Positions 16,151 to 26,708 are shown, numbered from the stretch's first letter. The stretch is 64,000 nucleotides of DNA from Acutalibacter sp. (GCA_020025775.1 JAHHRN010000001.1:310001-374000), one strand, 5' to 3'. A program made the numbers and translations. Notes: a model not told the origin generated them from the sequence alone.

Positions 16151-16449
16151 TGCAGATTTTATCTGCGTAAAAGACGACCTCCGCCCCTACGATGTTCTAA
16201 ATATTAAACCAGAATCCCAAAAGCACTGTGTTTTACATGGTGCTTTTTTCTTGTTTTAAAGCGGCAGACGGCGGATGATTTTTTGCTTATTCTGTCGAAA
16301 TTTGAAAATTCTGCACGAACGGCAATGCGGCGGGGAGAAATAGACGAATCTTCGGAACGGATGCCGAAATGCACTTTTAAAACCCTTTTATTTAGGGATA
16401 ATTCACAGAAGCGCCATTTAGAATTCATAAACTTTTCACGAAAAAATAG

Positions 16450-16478
16450 TTGAGAAATTTGGGCGCAGGGGTTATAAT
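16450..16478 (+). promoter_or_regulatory. mreB operon promoter
   Basis: TTGAGA (16450-16455), 17-bp spacer, TATAAT (16473-16478). It gives a leader of about 60 bases to mreB. Confidence 0.8.
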
Positions 16479-16511
16479 ATTCGTATATTGGCATGGTATG
16501 CTTAGGAATAG

Positions 16512-17558
<1,047 letters not shown>

Positions 17559-17601
17559 GAATTAAACACCCCGAAACGGAAAGGAGGGGAAGGAAAAAAC
17601 G

Positions 17602-18447
17602 ATGCGTAATATATTCAGAAGTACAAGTTTTAAAGTTTTGCTTGCCGTGCTCGTGATGCTCTTTGCGGGCATTATCGCCGGTGCGGTATTAAAAGACAGC
17701 GCTTCCCCTATGACCTCGGTGGTCAGCACCGTTTTTTCACCTCTTTCCAAGGCTTGCTCTTATGTTGCAGACAAGTTCCAAAACGTAAAAGGCGGCTTCA
17801 TTTCTTCGAGAACCTATATGGAGCGCGAAGAAGAACTGGAAAAGGAGCTTGCGGAATACCAAAGCAAACTGGTAGATTACGAAAAGCTCAAAAAGCAGGT
17901 CGAAGCCTACGAAAAGTTTTTGGGGGTTAAAGAACAGCATCCCGATTTTAAATTTGCCAGCGGCACGGTCATCGGCAGAGATTCTGCGGATATGTTCGGC
18001 TCGTTCCAGCTGAACTGCGGCAAGGCAGACGGCGTGGAGGTCGGCGACCCGGTCATCAGCGGCGAATATTTAATCGGTCTTGTACAGGAAGTGAATCCGA
18101 CCTCTTGCGTGGTGATTTCCGTTACCGACCCGAAGCTTTCGGCGGCGGCTTACGAAATCCGAACCGGCGAAACCGGCTACACCAAGACAACGGCAAAGCT
18201 CGGCACCAAAGGGCTTTTAAAACTCTCGGGTCTTTCGAGAGAAACCGCCGTTGCAGAGGGCGGCATCGTCTGCACTTCCGGTGTAGGCGGCATCTTCCCG
18301 CGCGGTTTGATTATCGGTAAGGTTACCTCCTTGCAAAAAGAGGAGGGCGACATTTCCTACTATGCGGAAGTGAAGCCGGAAATCGAAATTGCGCAGGTGC
18401 AGGAGGCCTTTGTCATTATTGATTTTGAGGGTAAGGGCAATGCGTAG
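17602..18447 (+). CDS. mreC: Rod-shape determining protein MreC
   Basis: MreC (281 residues) is a bitopic elongasome scaffold linking MreB filaments to the periplasmic/extracellular synthases. It has one N-terminal membrane segment (about 10-30), a coiled coil (about 65-108, many E/K heptads) and the beta-rich MreC domain, including GTVIGRDSADMFGSF and VTSLQKEEGD. GGAGGGGAAGG precedes the ATG at 17602, 43 bases after mreB. The end overlaps mreD by 8 bases (ATGCGTAG). Confidence 0.95.
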   Translation: MRNIFRSTSFKVLLAVLVMLFAGIIAGAVLKDSASPMTSVVSTVFSPLSKACSYVADKFQNVKGGFISSRTYMEREEELEKELAEYQSKLVDYEKLKKQVEAYEKFLGVKEQHPDFKFASGTVIGRDSADMFGSFQLNCGKADGVEVGDPVISGEYLIGLVQEVNPTSCVVISVTDPKLSAAAYEIRTGETGYTKTTAKLGTKGLLKLSGLSRETAVAEGGIVCTSGVGGIFPRGLIIGKVTSLQKEEGDISYYAEVKPEIEIAQVQEAFVIIDFEGKGNA

Positions 18448-18958
18448 ACGAACGAAGCTCCTATTGATTCGACGGAGCCTATTTTTAGTATTGATATGGA
18501 TAGGGCATTTGTTACAGAATACGTCCGGATTTTTTCCCGAAATTTTCGGAGTACGGGCGTATTTTTTAATTTCCCTGACCGTGGTTTTGGGTCTGTTTGA
18601 ACGTGAACTGCCCGGTGCACTTTACGGTATTTTTGCCGGTGCGCTTTGGGATTCCGTTTCCGGCCTCGGCGACGGCTTTAATGCCCTTTATCTTATGCTC
18701 ATCGGTGCCGTGTGCGGTATCTTAATCAATACCGTGATGCGGAACAATCTGCGCACGGCGCTTCTTTTAAGCGGCGCGGCGCACCTTCTCTATGCCCTTT
18801 TATATCTTGTGTTCTTCCTACTGGCTGAGGGTGTAGATTCCGTGGGATTTTTATTCTGGCGCTACCTCTTCCCGAGTGTGCTTTATTCACTGGCGTTTAC
18901 GCCGATTCTTTATTTCTTCGTGCGCGCCGTGATGCAAAAAACCAAACTAGAACGATAA
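18440..18958 (+). CDS. mreD: Rod-shape determining protein MreD
   Basis: MreD (172 residues) is a small polytopic membrane protein of the elongasome. It begins with basic residues (MRRRTKLL) and has about five hydrophobic segments; the ALYGIFAGALWDSVSGLG segment is characteristic. The open frame extends upstream to 18389, but the ATG at 18440 overlaps the mreC stop in the usual coupled way and gives the expected N-terminus, so I use it. Sequence conservation in this family is low, so the call leans on operon position and topology. Confidence 0.9.
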   Translation: MRRRTKLLLIRRSLFLVLIWIGHLLQNTSGFFPEIFGVRAYFLISLTVVLGLFERELPGALYGIFAGALWDSVSGLGDGFNALYLMLIGAVCGILINTVMRNNLRTALLLSGAAHLLYALLYLVFFLLAEGVDSVGFLFWRYLFPSVLYSLAFTPILYFFVRAVMQKTKLER

Positions 18959-18985
18959 CGCTTTTTTCATGCAAAGGAGCTTTTT

Positions 18986-21091
18986 ATGCAGGAAAAGAAT
19001 TTGAAACGACGTTTCATCCTGTTTTTAATATGTATCGTTTTGTCTTTCTCGGTCTTTCTTGTGGACCTTTTCAACATTCAAATCGTCCATGCCGCAGACA
19101 ATACGTCCCAAAGAATTGCCATGTCCTCGGTGGAGTCTACCATTCCGGCGGCTCGAGGCGAGATTTTGGACCGCAACGGCGTACCGCTCGTGACCAATCA
19201 GCAGGTCAATTCCATTTTGCTCAATGCACAGTATTTCCCGCCGACGAAAAAGCAGGACGAAAGAAATGCGATTCTCAAAAAGCTGATTGATTTAGCCGAA
19301 AAATACGGCGTGGTTTGGAACGATAACCTGCCCTTGGAACTGGATGCAAGCGGCAACGTTCGCTTTAAGCCCGACAGCGACGGCGAAATTGCCTTTTTGA
19401 AATCCAAGTCGGTTTTGCACCTTAATTCCTATGCGACGGCGGAAAACTGCTTTTCCCGTCTTGTGGAAAAATTCGATTTGCAGGACTATGAAAAAGCGGA
19501 TGCTTTAAAGATTGCTTCCGTTTGCTACAGCTTTAAAAAGATTTCCTTTTCTGCGGATCATCCCTTCGTTTTTGCAGACGAGGTGAGCGATGAATTTGCG
19601 GCAAAAATTGAAGAAAACCGCACAGAGCTTCGCGGCGTAGAGGTGAAAATCACCACAAAGCGCCATATTGCGGACGGCACGATTGCCCCGCATATTATCG
19701 GTTTAGTCGGCAAGCTCGATGCGAATGAATATACCAAACATAAAAATGAATACAACGCGCTTTTAGAGGATGAGACACTCACGGATGCCGAGAAAAAGGA
19801 GGCATCTCTTCGTGCGTATTCTATGGATGACACCATCGGTAAATTTGGCCTCGAGGCCGCGATGGAAGATTATCTGCGCGGCACAAACGGTATTATGACC
19901 ACCGTAACGGATTCCAACGGCTATAAAACCTCGGAAATTACCCGTGCCCCCGTGGCAGGTAATTCCATTATTTTAACCATTGATTCCGTTTTGCAGAAAA
20001 AGGTGCAGGACGCACTGGCAAATTTTGCGGAAAGCTACAGCTTAAAAGAAACCGGTGTTCCGCCTGTCGGTTCGGCGATTGTTATGGATGTAAAAACCGG
20101 CGGCATTTTAGCCTGTGCCACCTATCCGAGCTATGACCTCAATACCTATTATGAGGATTACGCTGCACTTTCCAAGGATAAGGCATCTCCACTTTGGAAC
20201 CGCGCTTTAAAGAGTACCTATGCACCCGGTTCTACTCTGAAACCGGCGATTGCACTGGCAGGTCTTGAAGAAAACGTCATCAACGAGCATACGAAAATCA
20301 ACTGTACGCGAATTTATCAGCGCTTCCCGGACATGCAGTTCAAATGCTTGCAGATTCACCACTCGGGCAACATTGATGTGCGCACGGCGATTTACCGTTC
20401 CTGCAATATCTTCTTCTATGAAACCGGCTTTAATCTCGGTATCGACCGTATGAATGATTATTGCACGCGCCTCGGTCTTGGGCAGAAAACCGGCGTAGAA
20501 ATTCCCGAATCCAAGGGTGTTCTCGCGAGCCGTGCGTATAAGGAAGCCCACGGGCAGGTTTGGCATCACGGTGATACCGTTCAGGCGGCAATCGGTCAGT
20601 CTGATAACCTGTTTACGCCTTTGCAGCTGGCAAGCTATGTTTCAACCCTTGCCAACGGCGGTACAAGATACCAGGCACATTTCGTAAAGAGCATTAAATC
20701 CAGCGACTACGAAAATACCGTGCTCAGCAAGGACGGTACCGTGCTCGGTGAAGTGGGTGCTTCAAAAAAGAATTTGGATGTTGTGACCGACGGCATGCAT
20801 ATGCTCGGTGCAAACACCAGAGCGTTTAAGGATTTACCCGTACAGGTGGCGGCAAAGACCGGTACGGCACAGTTTAAATTAAAGATAGACGGCAGACTGA
20901 TTGAAGGCACCAACGGTTTCATGATTTCCTTTGCGCCTTACGAGGACCCGGAAATTGCCGTGGTTGTTGCCGTAGAAAACTTAGACGGTGGTGCCGTAAC
21001 CGGTATTTTAGCTTCTGAAATTTATAAGGCATACTTTGAAGATACCAGCACAGTGACACCGGAGCAGGGCTATAACACCGTGCTTCGATAA
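18986..21091 (+). CDS. mrdA: Penicillin-binding protein 2 (elongasome transpeptidase)
   Basis: A 701-residue class B PBP that crosslinks peptidoglycan during elongation together with MreBCD and RodA. It has an N-terminal membrane anchor (about 9-28), a dimerisation/pedestal domain starting at AARGEILDRNG (about 53), and a C-terminal transpeptidase domain. The active-site motifs are complete: STLK (Ser416 to Lys419), SCN (Ser472 to Asn474) and KTGTA (Lys624). ATG 18986 follows AAAGGAG. It is the fourth gene of the mre operon. No rodA gene is adjacent. The motifs are intact, so I expect an active enzyme. Confidence 0.95.
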   Translation: MQEKNLKRRFILFLICIVLSFSVFLVDLFNIQIVHAADNTSQRIAMSSVESTIPAARGEILDRNGVPLVTNQQVNSILLNAQYFPPTKKQDERNAILKKLIDLAEKYGVVWNDNLPLELDASGNVRFKPDSDGEIAFLKSKSVLHLNSYATAENCFSRLVEKFDLQDYEKADALKIASVCYSFKKISFSADHPFVFADEVSDEFAAKIEENRTELRGVEVKITTKRHIADGTIAPHIIGLVGKLDANEYTKHKNEYNALLEDETLTDAEKKEASLRAYSMDDTIGKFGLEAAMEDYLRGTNGIMTTVTDSNGYKTSEITRAPVAGNSIILTIDSVLQKKVQDALANFAESYSLKETGVPPVGSAIVMDVKTGGILACATYPSYDLNTYYEDYAALSKDKASPLWNRALKSTYAPGSTLKPAIALAGLEENVINEHTKINCTRIYQRFPDMQFKCLQIHHSGNIDVRTAIYRSCNIFFYETGFNLGIDRMNDYCTRLGLGQKTGVEIPESKGVLASRAYKEAHGQVWHHGDTVQAAIGQSDNLFTPLQLASYVSTLANGGTRYQAHFVKSIKSSDYENTVLSKDGTVLGEVGASKKNLDVVTDGMHMLGANTRAFKDLPVQVAAKTGTAQFKLKIDGRLIEGTNGFMISFAPYEDPEIAVVVAVENLDGGAVTGILASEIYKAYFEDTSTVTPEQGYNTVLR

Positions 21092-21116
21092 GAAATTTTA
21101 TGGAATGGGGGAGACG

Positions 21117-21863
21117 ATGGCAAAGAACATTTTAATTTGTTCCGGAAAGGGCGGCGCAGGCAAATCTACTGTGACCGTACAGCTCATGCGTGCACTCGCT
21201 TCCTCCGGAAAGCAGGTCCTTTTAATGGACTGCGACATTGGCCTTCGCTGTTTGGACCTTTTACTGGGGGTTTCGGACAGTGTGTATGACTGGCTCGATG
21301 TGCTCGAAGAAAGAGCCACGGCACAGGATGCACTTTGCCGCGGAGAACGCGATAAAAATGCGGCGCTTTTGATGCCGCCGCGCACCTTAGAGCAGATGCC
21401 CGAAGCAGAGGCACTTCGCGCGACGCTGGAAGAGGTCGGCAAGGGCTTTGATTATTGCCTTATGGATGCACCGGCAGGGCTTTACGGGATTGTGCCCGTG
21501 CTCGCCGAAGCGGCAGACGAGGCACTTTTGGTGGCAACACCCGATGCGGTTTCCGCCCGTGCGGCGGCCACCCTTTCTGACAGCCTTTATGACCTTCGTC
21601 CCGCACTTTCGCAAAAACTCCTCATCAATCGTTTTGATTATGACCATGTGCGCTTCGGCTATGCGCTTTCCGCCGATGAAATGGTTACCGAAACAGGCGT
21701 GCAACTTTTGGGCGCTGTCCCCAATGATGAAAAACTTTCCGCCGCCTTTACCGGCGCCGGTGTGGATAAAAAAACCGAAGAAGCCTTTCACCGAATTGCC
21801 GACAGAATGCGCGGCGAAGCTGTCCCATTTAAAGAAAAAAAGATAAAATCTGTCGGATTTTGA
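21117..21863 (+). CDS. minD: MinD-like septum-site ATPase
   Basis: A 248-residue deviant-Walker ATPase of the MinD/ParA group. It has KGGAGKST at residues 10-17, the A' motif LLMDCDIGLR (about 38-47) and LMDAPAG (Walker B, about 116-122). The frame is open from 21105, but GGGGGAG just upstream of the ATG at 21117 picks that start. The gene follows mrdA by 25 bases, a common place for minD in Clostridia. MinC and MinE are not encoded in the window. The last residues (FKEKKIKSVGF) are basic but look less like the usual amphipathic membrane helix of MinD, so membrane cycling is uncertain. It could be another MinD/ParA paralogue. Confidence 0.8.
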   Translation: MAKNILICSGKGGAGKSTVTVQLMRALASSGKQVLLMDCDIGLRCLDLLLGVSDSVYDWLDVLEERATAQDALCRGERDKNAALLMPPRTLEQMPEAEALRATLEEVGKGFDYCLMDAPAGLYGIVPVLAEAADEALLVATPDAVSARAAATLSDSLYDLRPALSQKLLINRFDYDHVRFGYALSADEMVTETGVQLLGAVPNDEKLSAAFTGAGVDKKTEEAFHRIADRMRGEAVPFKEKKIKSVGF

Positions 21864-21955
21864 AAAAAAGATTGAAATTTATATAAATATTTGTTACACT
21901 TATAAGTGGGATTTTGGAATACTTTATCAAAAATCAGAAAGCGAGGCGTGACCAT

Positions 21956-22357
21956 ATGAATATTGCTCTTATGGCACATGATTCGAAGAAAGAGCTTTTA
22001 ACACAGTTCTGTATCGCATATTGCGGCATTTTATCGAGACATAATCTTTGTGCAACCGGCACAACCGGAAAGATGATTGCGGAAGCAACGGGTCTTAAAA
22101 TCACAAGATTTTTGAGCGGTTCACAGGGCGGCGACCAGCAGATCGGCGCACGTATTGCCTGCAACGAGATTGATTTACTTTTGATTTTCAGAGATCCTTT
22201 GAATCCGAAACCGCACGAGCCGAAGGAAAATAATCTTCTTCGCCTTTGCGACGTGCACAATATTCCGGTTGCAACGAACATTGCAACTGCAGAAGCTGTG
22301 ATTCACTCCTTAGAGCGCGGTGACTTGGATTGGCGTGACATCGTCAACCCGAAATAA
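21956..22357 (+). CDS. mgsA: Methylglyoxal synthase
   Basis: A 133-residue enzyme that converts dihydroxyacetone phosphate to methylglyoxal and phosphate, a bypass of lower glycolysis under phosphate stress. Diagnostic segments: MAHDSKK near the N-terminus, GTTGKMI (about 36-42, phosphate binding), [12 protein letters not shown] (about 54-65) and FRDPL near 80. ATG 21956 follows GAGGCGTG; the frame is open from 21914, but that extension has no ribosome site. The family length is about 130-150, so the protein is full length. It is probably the last gene before a weak hairpin. Confidence 0.94.
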   Translation: MNIALMAHDSKKELLTQFCIAYCGILSRHNLCATGTTGKMIAEATGLKITRFLSGSQGGDQQIGARIACNEIDLLLIFRDPLNPKPHEPKENNLLRLCDVHNIPVATNIATAEAVIHSLERGDLDWRDIVNPK

Positions 22358-22368
22358 TGCTTTTCCCT

Positions 22369-22400
22369 GCCCCCTTCTCTTTCGGGAAAGGGGCAAAATT
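22369..22400 (+). terminator. Possible weak terminator after mgsA
   Basis: GCCCCTT (22369-22375) pairs with AAGGGGC (22388-22394), followed by AAAATTTCTTT. The T-run is interrupted, so termination may be partial. Confidence 0.4.
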
Positions 22401-22456
22401 TCTTTATAGGGGAAAACTGCTTTTTCTAAAGATATAAAATTTATGATGTAGTTAGG

Positions 22457-23827
22457 ATGAAAAACGTGGCACTTGTAACCAATGCAATCAAGGGAACCTT
22501 AGATGTACTCCCGCAGGAAAGCTATAAAACGCAGTATGTCGAAGGTGCAATGCGCGAAATCGCAGAGAACTTCGGCTTCTTTGAAATGCGTACTCCCGTT
22601 TTCGAGCACACGGAGCTTTTCAACCGCTCCGTCGGCGAGACGACCGACGTTGTGCAAAAGGAAATGTATACCTTTAACGATAAGGGCGGCCGCTCCATTA
22701 CCCTTCGCCCCGAAGGCACAGCGGGCGCAGTGCGTTCTTTCTTACAGAACGGTCTGTTTAACGAGCCTTTGCCGCAGAAGCTCTTTTATCTTACCTCCTG
22801 CTATCGCTATGAAAAGCCGCAGGCAGGCAGACTTCGCGAATTCCACCAGTTTGGCGTGGAAGCGTTCGGCGCAGGCGCACCGAGCCAGGATGCGGAAATC
22901 ATTTCTCTCGCAAACGAGATTTTTAATTATTTAGGCATTAAGAATTTGAGCCTTGAAATCAACTCCATCGGCTGTAAAACCTGCCGTCAGGATTTCCAGA
23001 ACGCTTTAAAGGCGTATTTCGAGGACCGCAAAGAAGAACTTTGCGACACCTGCCTTTCCCGTCTTGACAGAAATCCTATGCGTATTTTGGACTGCAAGAG
23101 CCCGGTATGCAAGGAGATTTCTAAGGACGCACCGAAAATTTTAGATTATCTTTGCCCCGATTGCCGCGCACACTTTGAAGCTGTGCAGCGCTATTTAAAG
23201 GCTTTGAATATTCCCTTTACCGTGAACCCCGAAATTGTACGCGGTCTCGACTACTACACCCGCACCGTTTTCGAATTTGTATCGAATGACATCGGTGCAC
23301 AGGGCACGGTTTGCGGCGGCGGTCGTTATGACGGCTTAATCGAAGAGCTCGGCGGCAAGCCCACACCGGCTTGCGGCTTCGGCATGGGTATGGAAAGACT
23401 TTTGCTTTTAATGGAAGCGCAGAAAACGCCCTTCCCCGAAAAGAAAGGCTGCGACATTTTCATCGGCTCTATGGGCGACACCGCAAATGTAGCGGCGGCT
23501 GTTTTGGCTTCTGACCTTCGCAATGAGGGTATGGCGGCGCAGTTCGATACGCTTGGCCGTTCCTTAAAGGCGCAGATGAAATTCGCCAACAAGCTCGGCG
23601 CTTCTTATACGGCAGTGCTCGGCGATAGCGAATTAGAGGAGAAAAAGGTAAAAATTAAGAATATGGATAGCGGCGAGCAGACCGAGGTTTCTCTCGAGAA
23701 TTTCACCGAGGATTTTCAAAACCTCATGCTTCGCGAAGCCATGCAGGGCTTAGAAGCTTCCGAAAGCTTAGACGGGCTTATGGATGCGGATGCGATTAAC
23801 GCCATTCTTAAAAACGGTCAGAATTAG
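22457..23827 (+). CDS. hisS: Histidyl-tRNA synthetase
   Basis: A 456-residue class II synthetase that charges tRNA-His. Class II motif 2 and histidine-specific signatures are present: LRPEGTAGAVR (about 82-92), RYEKPQAGRLREFHQ (about 115-129), RGLDYYTRTVFE (about 259-270) and GGGRYDGL (about 286-293). The C-terminal anticodon-binding domain follows. ATG 22457 has only a short GG-type ribosome site (TTAGG). The leader shows no T-box. It pairs with aspS downstream, a typical Firmicute order. Confidence 0.96.
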   Translation: MKNVALVTNAIKGTLDVLPQESYKTQYVEGAMREIAENFGFFEMRTPVFEHTELFNRSVGETTDVVQKEMYTFNDKGGRSITLRPEGTAGAVRSFLQNGLFNEPLPQKLFYLTSCYRYEKPQAGRLREFHQFGVEAFGAGAPSQDAEIISLANEIFNYLGIKNLSLEINSIGCKTCRQDFQNALKAYFEDRKEELCDTCLSRLDRNPMRILDCKSPVCKEISKDAPKILDYLCPDCRAHFEAVQRYLKALNIPFTVNPEIVRGLDYYTRTVFEFVSNDIGAQGTVCGGGRYDGLIEELGGKPTPACGFGMGMERLLLLMEAQKTPFPEKKGCDIFIGSMGDTANVAAAVLASDLRNEGMAAQFDTLGRSLKAQMKFANKLGASYTAVLGDSELEEKKVKIKNMDSGEQTEVSLENFTEDFQNLMLREAMQGLEASESLDGLMDADAINAILKNGQN

Positions 23828-23838
23828 TTTCAGAAAGG

Positions 23839-23857
23839 GCAGTCCGACAGGGACTGC
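23839..23857 (+). other. Hairpin in the hisS-aspS spacer
   Basis: GCAGTCC (23839-23845) and GGACTGC (23851-23857) form a perfect 7-bp stem with a 5-base loop, 14 bases before the aspS start. No T-run follows. It may set the relative expression of the two synthetases by processing or pausing; that is inference. Confidence 0.5.
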
Positions 23858-23871
23858 AAGGGTATAGAATT

Positions 23872-25665
23872 ATGGATACAATCGAGGGGCTCAAAAGAAC
23901 CCATTACTGCGGTACGCTCCGCGCAGAGGACATCGGTAAAGAAGTTGTCGTTTGCGGCTGGGTGCAGAAGCAGAGAGACCTCGGCGCGCTTGTTTTCGTA
24001 GATTTGCGCGACCGTACAGGTATTTTACAGCTGGCTTTCACCGAGACAACCGATAAGGCAGTCTTTGAGAAAGCGGCGGCACTTCGTTCGGAATATGTTA
24101 TCGGCGTTCGCGGCGTTGTTCGTGAAAGAGCGGCAAAGAATCCCGACCTCCCGACCGGCGATGTAGAAATCGAAGTTTCTGAACTTCGTCTTCTTGGCAA
24201 GAGCGAGACCACACCGTTTGAAATCGTAGAAAACTGCCAGACCGCAGAGCTTACGAGACTCAAATATCGTTATCTCGACCTGCGCCGTCCGGATTTACAG
24301 AAGAATATTTTAATGCGTCACAAGATTACCAAAATCACCCGTGACTTCTTCGACGAAAACGGCTTCATCGAGATTGAAACCCCGATGCTCATCCGTTCCA
24401 CCCCCGAGGGCGCAAGAGATTTCCTTGTGCCGTCCAGAATTCACAAGGGTAGCTTTTATGCGCTTCCCCAGTCTCCTCAGCTTTACAAACAGCTTTCCAT
24501 GGTAGCCGGCTTCGACCGCTATATGCAGATTGCCCGTTGCTTTAGAGACGAGGATTTACGTGCAGACCGTCAGCCCGAATTTACCCAGATTGACTTTGAA
24601 ATGTCCTTCGTAGATATGGAAGATGTGCTTTCTATCGGCGAAAACTATATCACCCGTGTCTTTAAAGAAGCGATCGGCGTAGACATTGAAACCCCGCTTC
24701 CGCGCCTTACCTATAAGGAAGCTATGGAAAGATACGGCTCCGACAAGCCCGATACCCGTTTTGGTTTAGAGCTTCAGGATTTATCCGAAACCGTGAAGGA
24801 TTCGGAATTTGTTGTTTTTTCCTCCGCACTTGCTGAGGGTGGCTCCGTTCGTGCCTTTAATGCAAAGGGCGCGGCTAAGGTGCTCACCAGAAAAGAAATC
24901 GACAAGCTCGCTGAATCCGCAAAGGGTAGCGGCGCAAAGGGTCTTGCCTGGATTCGTCTCAACGACGGCGGCATGGCTTGCTCCTTTAAGAAATTCATGA
25001 CCGAAGAGCAGATGCAGGCGATTCTCACTCGTATGGATGCCGAAGACGGCGACGTTATCTTGATTGTTGCCGACAGAAAAACCAGCCTTGCTCTTTCCGT
25101 TCTCGGCGCACTTCGTAAGGAAGTTGCCGAAAAGCTCGACATTATCCCGAAAGAGAAATTCAATCTTCTTTGGATTACCGAATTCCCCTTCTTCGAGTTC
25201 GATGAGGATACAGGCGAATGGCTCGCGATGCATCATCCGTTCACCGCACCCATGGAGGAATGCCTGCCGTACCTCGAGAGCGACAAGGGCAACGTTCGCG
25301 CAAAGGCTTATGACCTTGTACTCAACGGCATTGAGCTTTCCAGTGGTTCTATCCGTATTACCGACCCCGAGCTTCAGTCCAGAATTTTCGATTTGCTCGG
25401 TCTTTCCAAAGAGGAAGCTTACGAAAAATTCGGCTATCTCTTGGATGCTTTCAAATACGGCGCACCGCCTCACGGTGGTATGGGTATCGGTCTTGACAGA
25501 CTTTGCATGCAGATGTTAAGAGCTGACTCACTTCGCGATGTTGTGGCTTATCCGAAGGTGCAAAACGCCTCCGAACCCATGACGGAATGCCCCGCAAAGG
25601 TAGATGATATTCAGCTTACCGACCTCGGCATTGCCACCTTGGCAGAAGAAAAAACAGAAGAATAA
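23872..25665 (+). CDS. aspS: Aspartyl-tRNA synthetase, bacterial type
   Basis: A 597-residue class IIb synthetase that charges tRNA-Asp. Domain order: N-terminal OB fold (anticodon binding, about 17-110), catalytic core, inserted GAD domain (about 300-420) and catalytic C-terminus. Key segments are LPQSPQLYKQLSM (about 200), FRDEDLRADRQPEFTQ (class II motif 2, about 222-237), and GIGLDRLCM (motif 3, about 541-549). The GAD insertion marks the long bacterial AspRS. The ribosome site is a weak AAGGG 11 bases upstream of ATG 23872, just past a hairpin. Confidence 0.97.
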   Translation: MDTIEGLKRTHYCGTLRAEDIGKEVVVCGWVQKQRDLGALVFVDLRDRTGILQLAFTETTDKAVFEKAAALRSEYVIGVRGVVRERAAKNPDLPTGDVEIEVSELRLLGKSETTPFEIVENCQTAELTRLKYRYLDLRRPDLQKNILMRHKITKITRDFFDENGFIEIETPMLIRSTPEGARDFLVPSRIHKGSFYALPQSPQLYKQLSMVAGFDRYMQIARCFRDEDLRADRQPEFTQIDFEMSFVDMEDVLSIGENYITRVFKEAIGVDIETPLPRLTYKEAMERYGSDKPDTRFGLELQDLSETVKDSEFVVFSSALAEGGSVRAFNAKGAAKVLTRKEIDKLAESAKGSGAKGLAWIRLNDGGMACSFKKFMTEEQMQAILTRMDAEDGDVILIVADRKTSLALSVLGALRKEVAEKLDIIPKEKFNLLWITEFPFFEFDEDTGEWLAMHHPFTAPMEECLPYLESDKGNVRAKAYDLVLNGIELSSGSIRITDPELQSRIFDLLGLSKEEAYEKFGYLLDAFKYGAPPHGGMGIGLDRLCMQMLRADSLRDVVAYPKVQNASEPMTECPAKVDDIQLTDLGIATLAEEKTEE

Positions 25666-25670
25666 TTTAG

Positions 25671-25705
25671 AAAAGAGCTTCCCTTTTCGGGTGGCTCTTT
25701 TTTCT
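25671..25705 (+). terminator. Terminator after aspS
   Basis: AAAAGAGC (25671-25678) pairs with GCTCTTTT (25694-25701), with an inner CCC/GGG, and the stem runs into TTTC. Confidence 0.85.
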
Positions 25706-25763
25706 TTCGACTCAAGGTTTGCTGATTCTCCCACAATTTCCCCTTTTCTTTTTCATTCTTCTA

Positions 25764-25772
25764 TGCTACAAT
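25764..25772 (+). promoter_or_regulatory. Extended -10 promoter of the prepilin peptidase gene
   Basis: TGCTACAAT is an extended -10 (TGn plus TACAAT) with no clear -35. The start would lie near 25779, about 40 bases before the TTG start codon. Confidence 0.5.
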
Positions 25773-25819
25773 ATTTCAAAAGACAGTTCCCGAAAAACGT
25801 CTTAAAGGAGAGGGTAGAA

Positions 25820-26692
25820 TTGAAATTTCCTATGTATTTTCCCATGCTGCTACATACAGAAGCAGAATTGGAAGCGGAGATTTTTGCAAGTGAAAGCTAT
25901 TTGTTGGGGCTTCGCATTATCATCGGTATTTTTGTATTCCTGTTCGGTATTGTTATTGGCAGCTTTTTAAACGTATTGATTTACAGAATGCCGCTCGGCT
26001 TAGATTTTAAAAAGGGTTCTTCCTTTTGCCCGAATTGCAAGCATGAGCTGAAATGGTATGATTTATTCCCCTTGTTCAGCTGGATTTTTTTAGGCGGCAA
26101 ATGCCGTTACTGCAAGGCGAAGATTTCCCCGATTTATCCGATTGTCGAAGCACTTAACGGTATTCTTTGGGTGCTGGCTTTCGTATTCTATACGGACTGT
26201 CACCTCAATTTCGCATTGCTCGGCGTCTTTTTGGTATCCTCGGCTTTGATTGTCGTGTTCTGCATCGACTGGAAGCATCAAATCATCCCCGATTCTATGT
26301 GGGTGACGGTGCTCATCGGTGGTATACTGGTTTATATTCAGGAAATCATCGACAACGGCTTCAACTGGCGCGCTCTGGTTGGCAGAGTGGTCGGCTTCTT
26401 CCTTGTAAGCACGCTTCTTTATATCTTGGGCGCGATTTACAAAGGCGGCATGGGCGGCGGCGATATTAAGCTCATGGCAGCGGCAGGCTTTTTGCTCGGC
26501 TGGCGCAATGTTTTAGTAGCCCTCATGTTTGGCTCGCTTCTTGGCGTGCTTTGCATGGCGGTTCAAAAATCCCTTAAAAAAAGCGATATGAAAAAGGCTG
26601 TCCCCTTCGGACCGCATCTTTCTGTCGGCATTTTATTTGCCCTCTATTTCGGCACACCGCTTCTCAACTGGTATGTCGGTCTTTGGGCGTAA
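25820..26692 (+). CDS. pilD: Type IV prepilin peptidase (PilD/ComC family, A24)
   Basis: A 290-residue membrane aspartyl protease that cleaves the leader of prepilins and N-methylates the new end. The N-terminal part has the methylase-type tetracysteine zinc motif (CPNC ... CRYC, separated by about 20 residues). The protease part has FCIDWKHQIIPD (first catalytic Asp) and GMGGGDIKLM (second Asp). About seven to eight hydrophobic segments are visible. The frame is open from 25604, but AAAGGAGAGG lies 9 bases before TTG 25820; upstream ATG codons lack a ribosome site and one overlaps the predicted promoter. Three pilin-like substrates are encoded within the next 2 kb. Confidence 0.93.
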   Translation: MKFPMYFPMLLHTEAELEAEIFASESYLLGLRIIIGIFVFLFGIVIGSFLNVLIYRMPLGLDFKKGSSFCPNCKHELKWYDLFPLFSWIFLGGKCRYCKAKISPIYPIVEALNGILWVLAFVFYTDCHLNFALLGVFLVSSALIVVFCIDWKHQIIPDSMWVTVLIGGILVYIQEIIDNGFNWRALVGRVVGFFLVSTLLYILGAIYKGGMGGGDIKLMAAAGFLLGWRNVLVALMFGSLLGVLCMAVQKSLKKSDMKKAVPFGPHLSVGILFALYFGTPLLNWYVGLWA

Positions 26693-26708
26693 TTCAGGAG
26701 GTAAGTTT

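Larger units (their letters stand above)
15110..16449. other. Gene-free, hairpin-rich intergenic region
   Basis: About 1.34 kb with no credible gene. It contains an imperfect repeat in three copies, an inverted-repeat element and many short palindromes: CCGCTTTTCAAAAGCGG near 15379, TTTAGGGCAACGCCCTAAA near 15401, TTTAGGGCGAAAGCCCTAAA near 15478, and GGATGCTTT/AAAGCATCC near 15500-15529. Short open frames here run through the repeats and have no ribosome site. Confidence 0.7.

Noticed and set aside
22400..22456. Possible T-box leader before hisS
   Set aside because: No T-box sequence or antiterminator pair is visible and the leader is too short.
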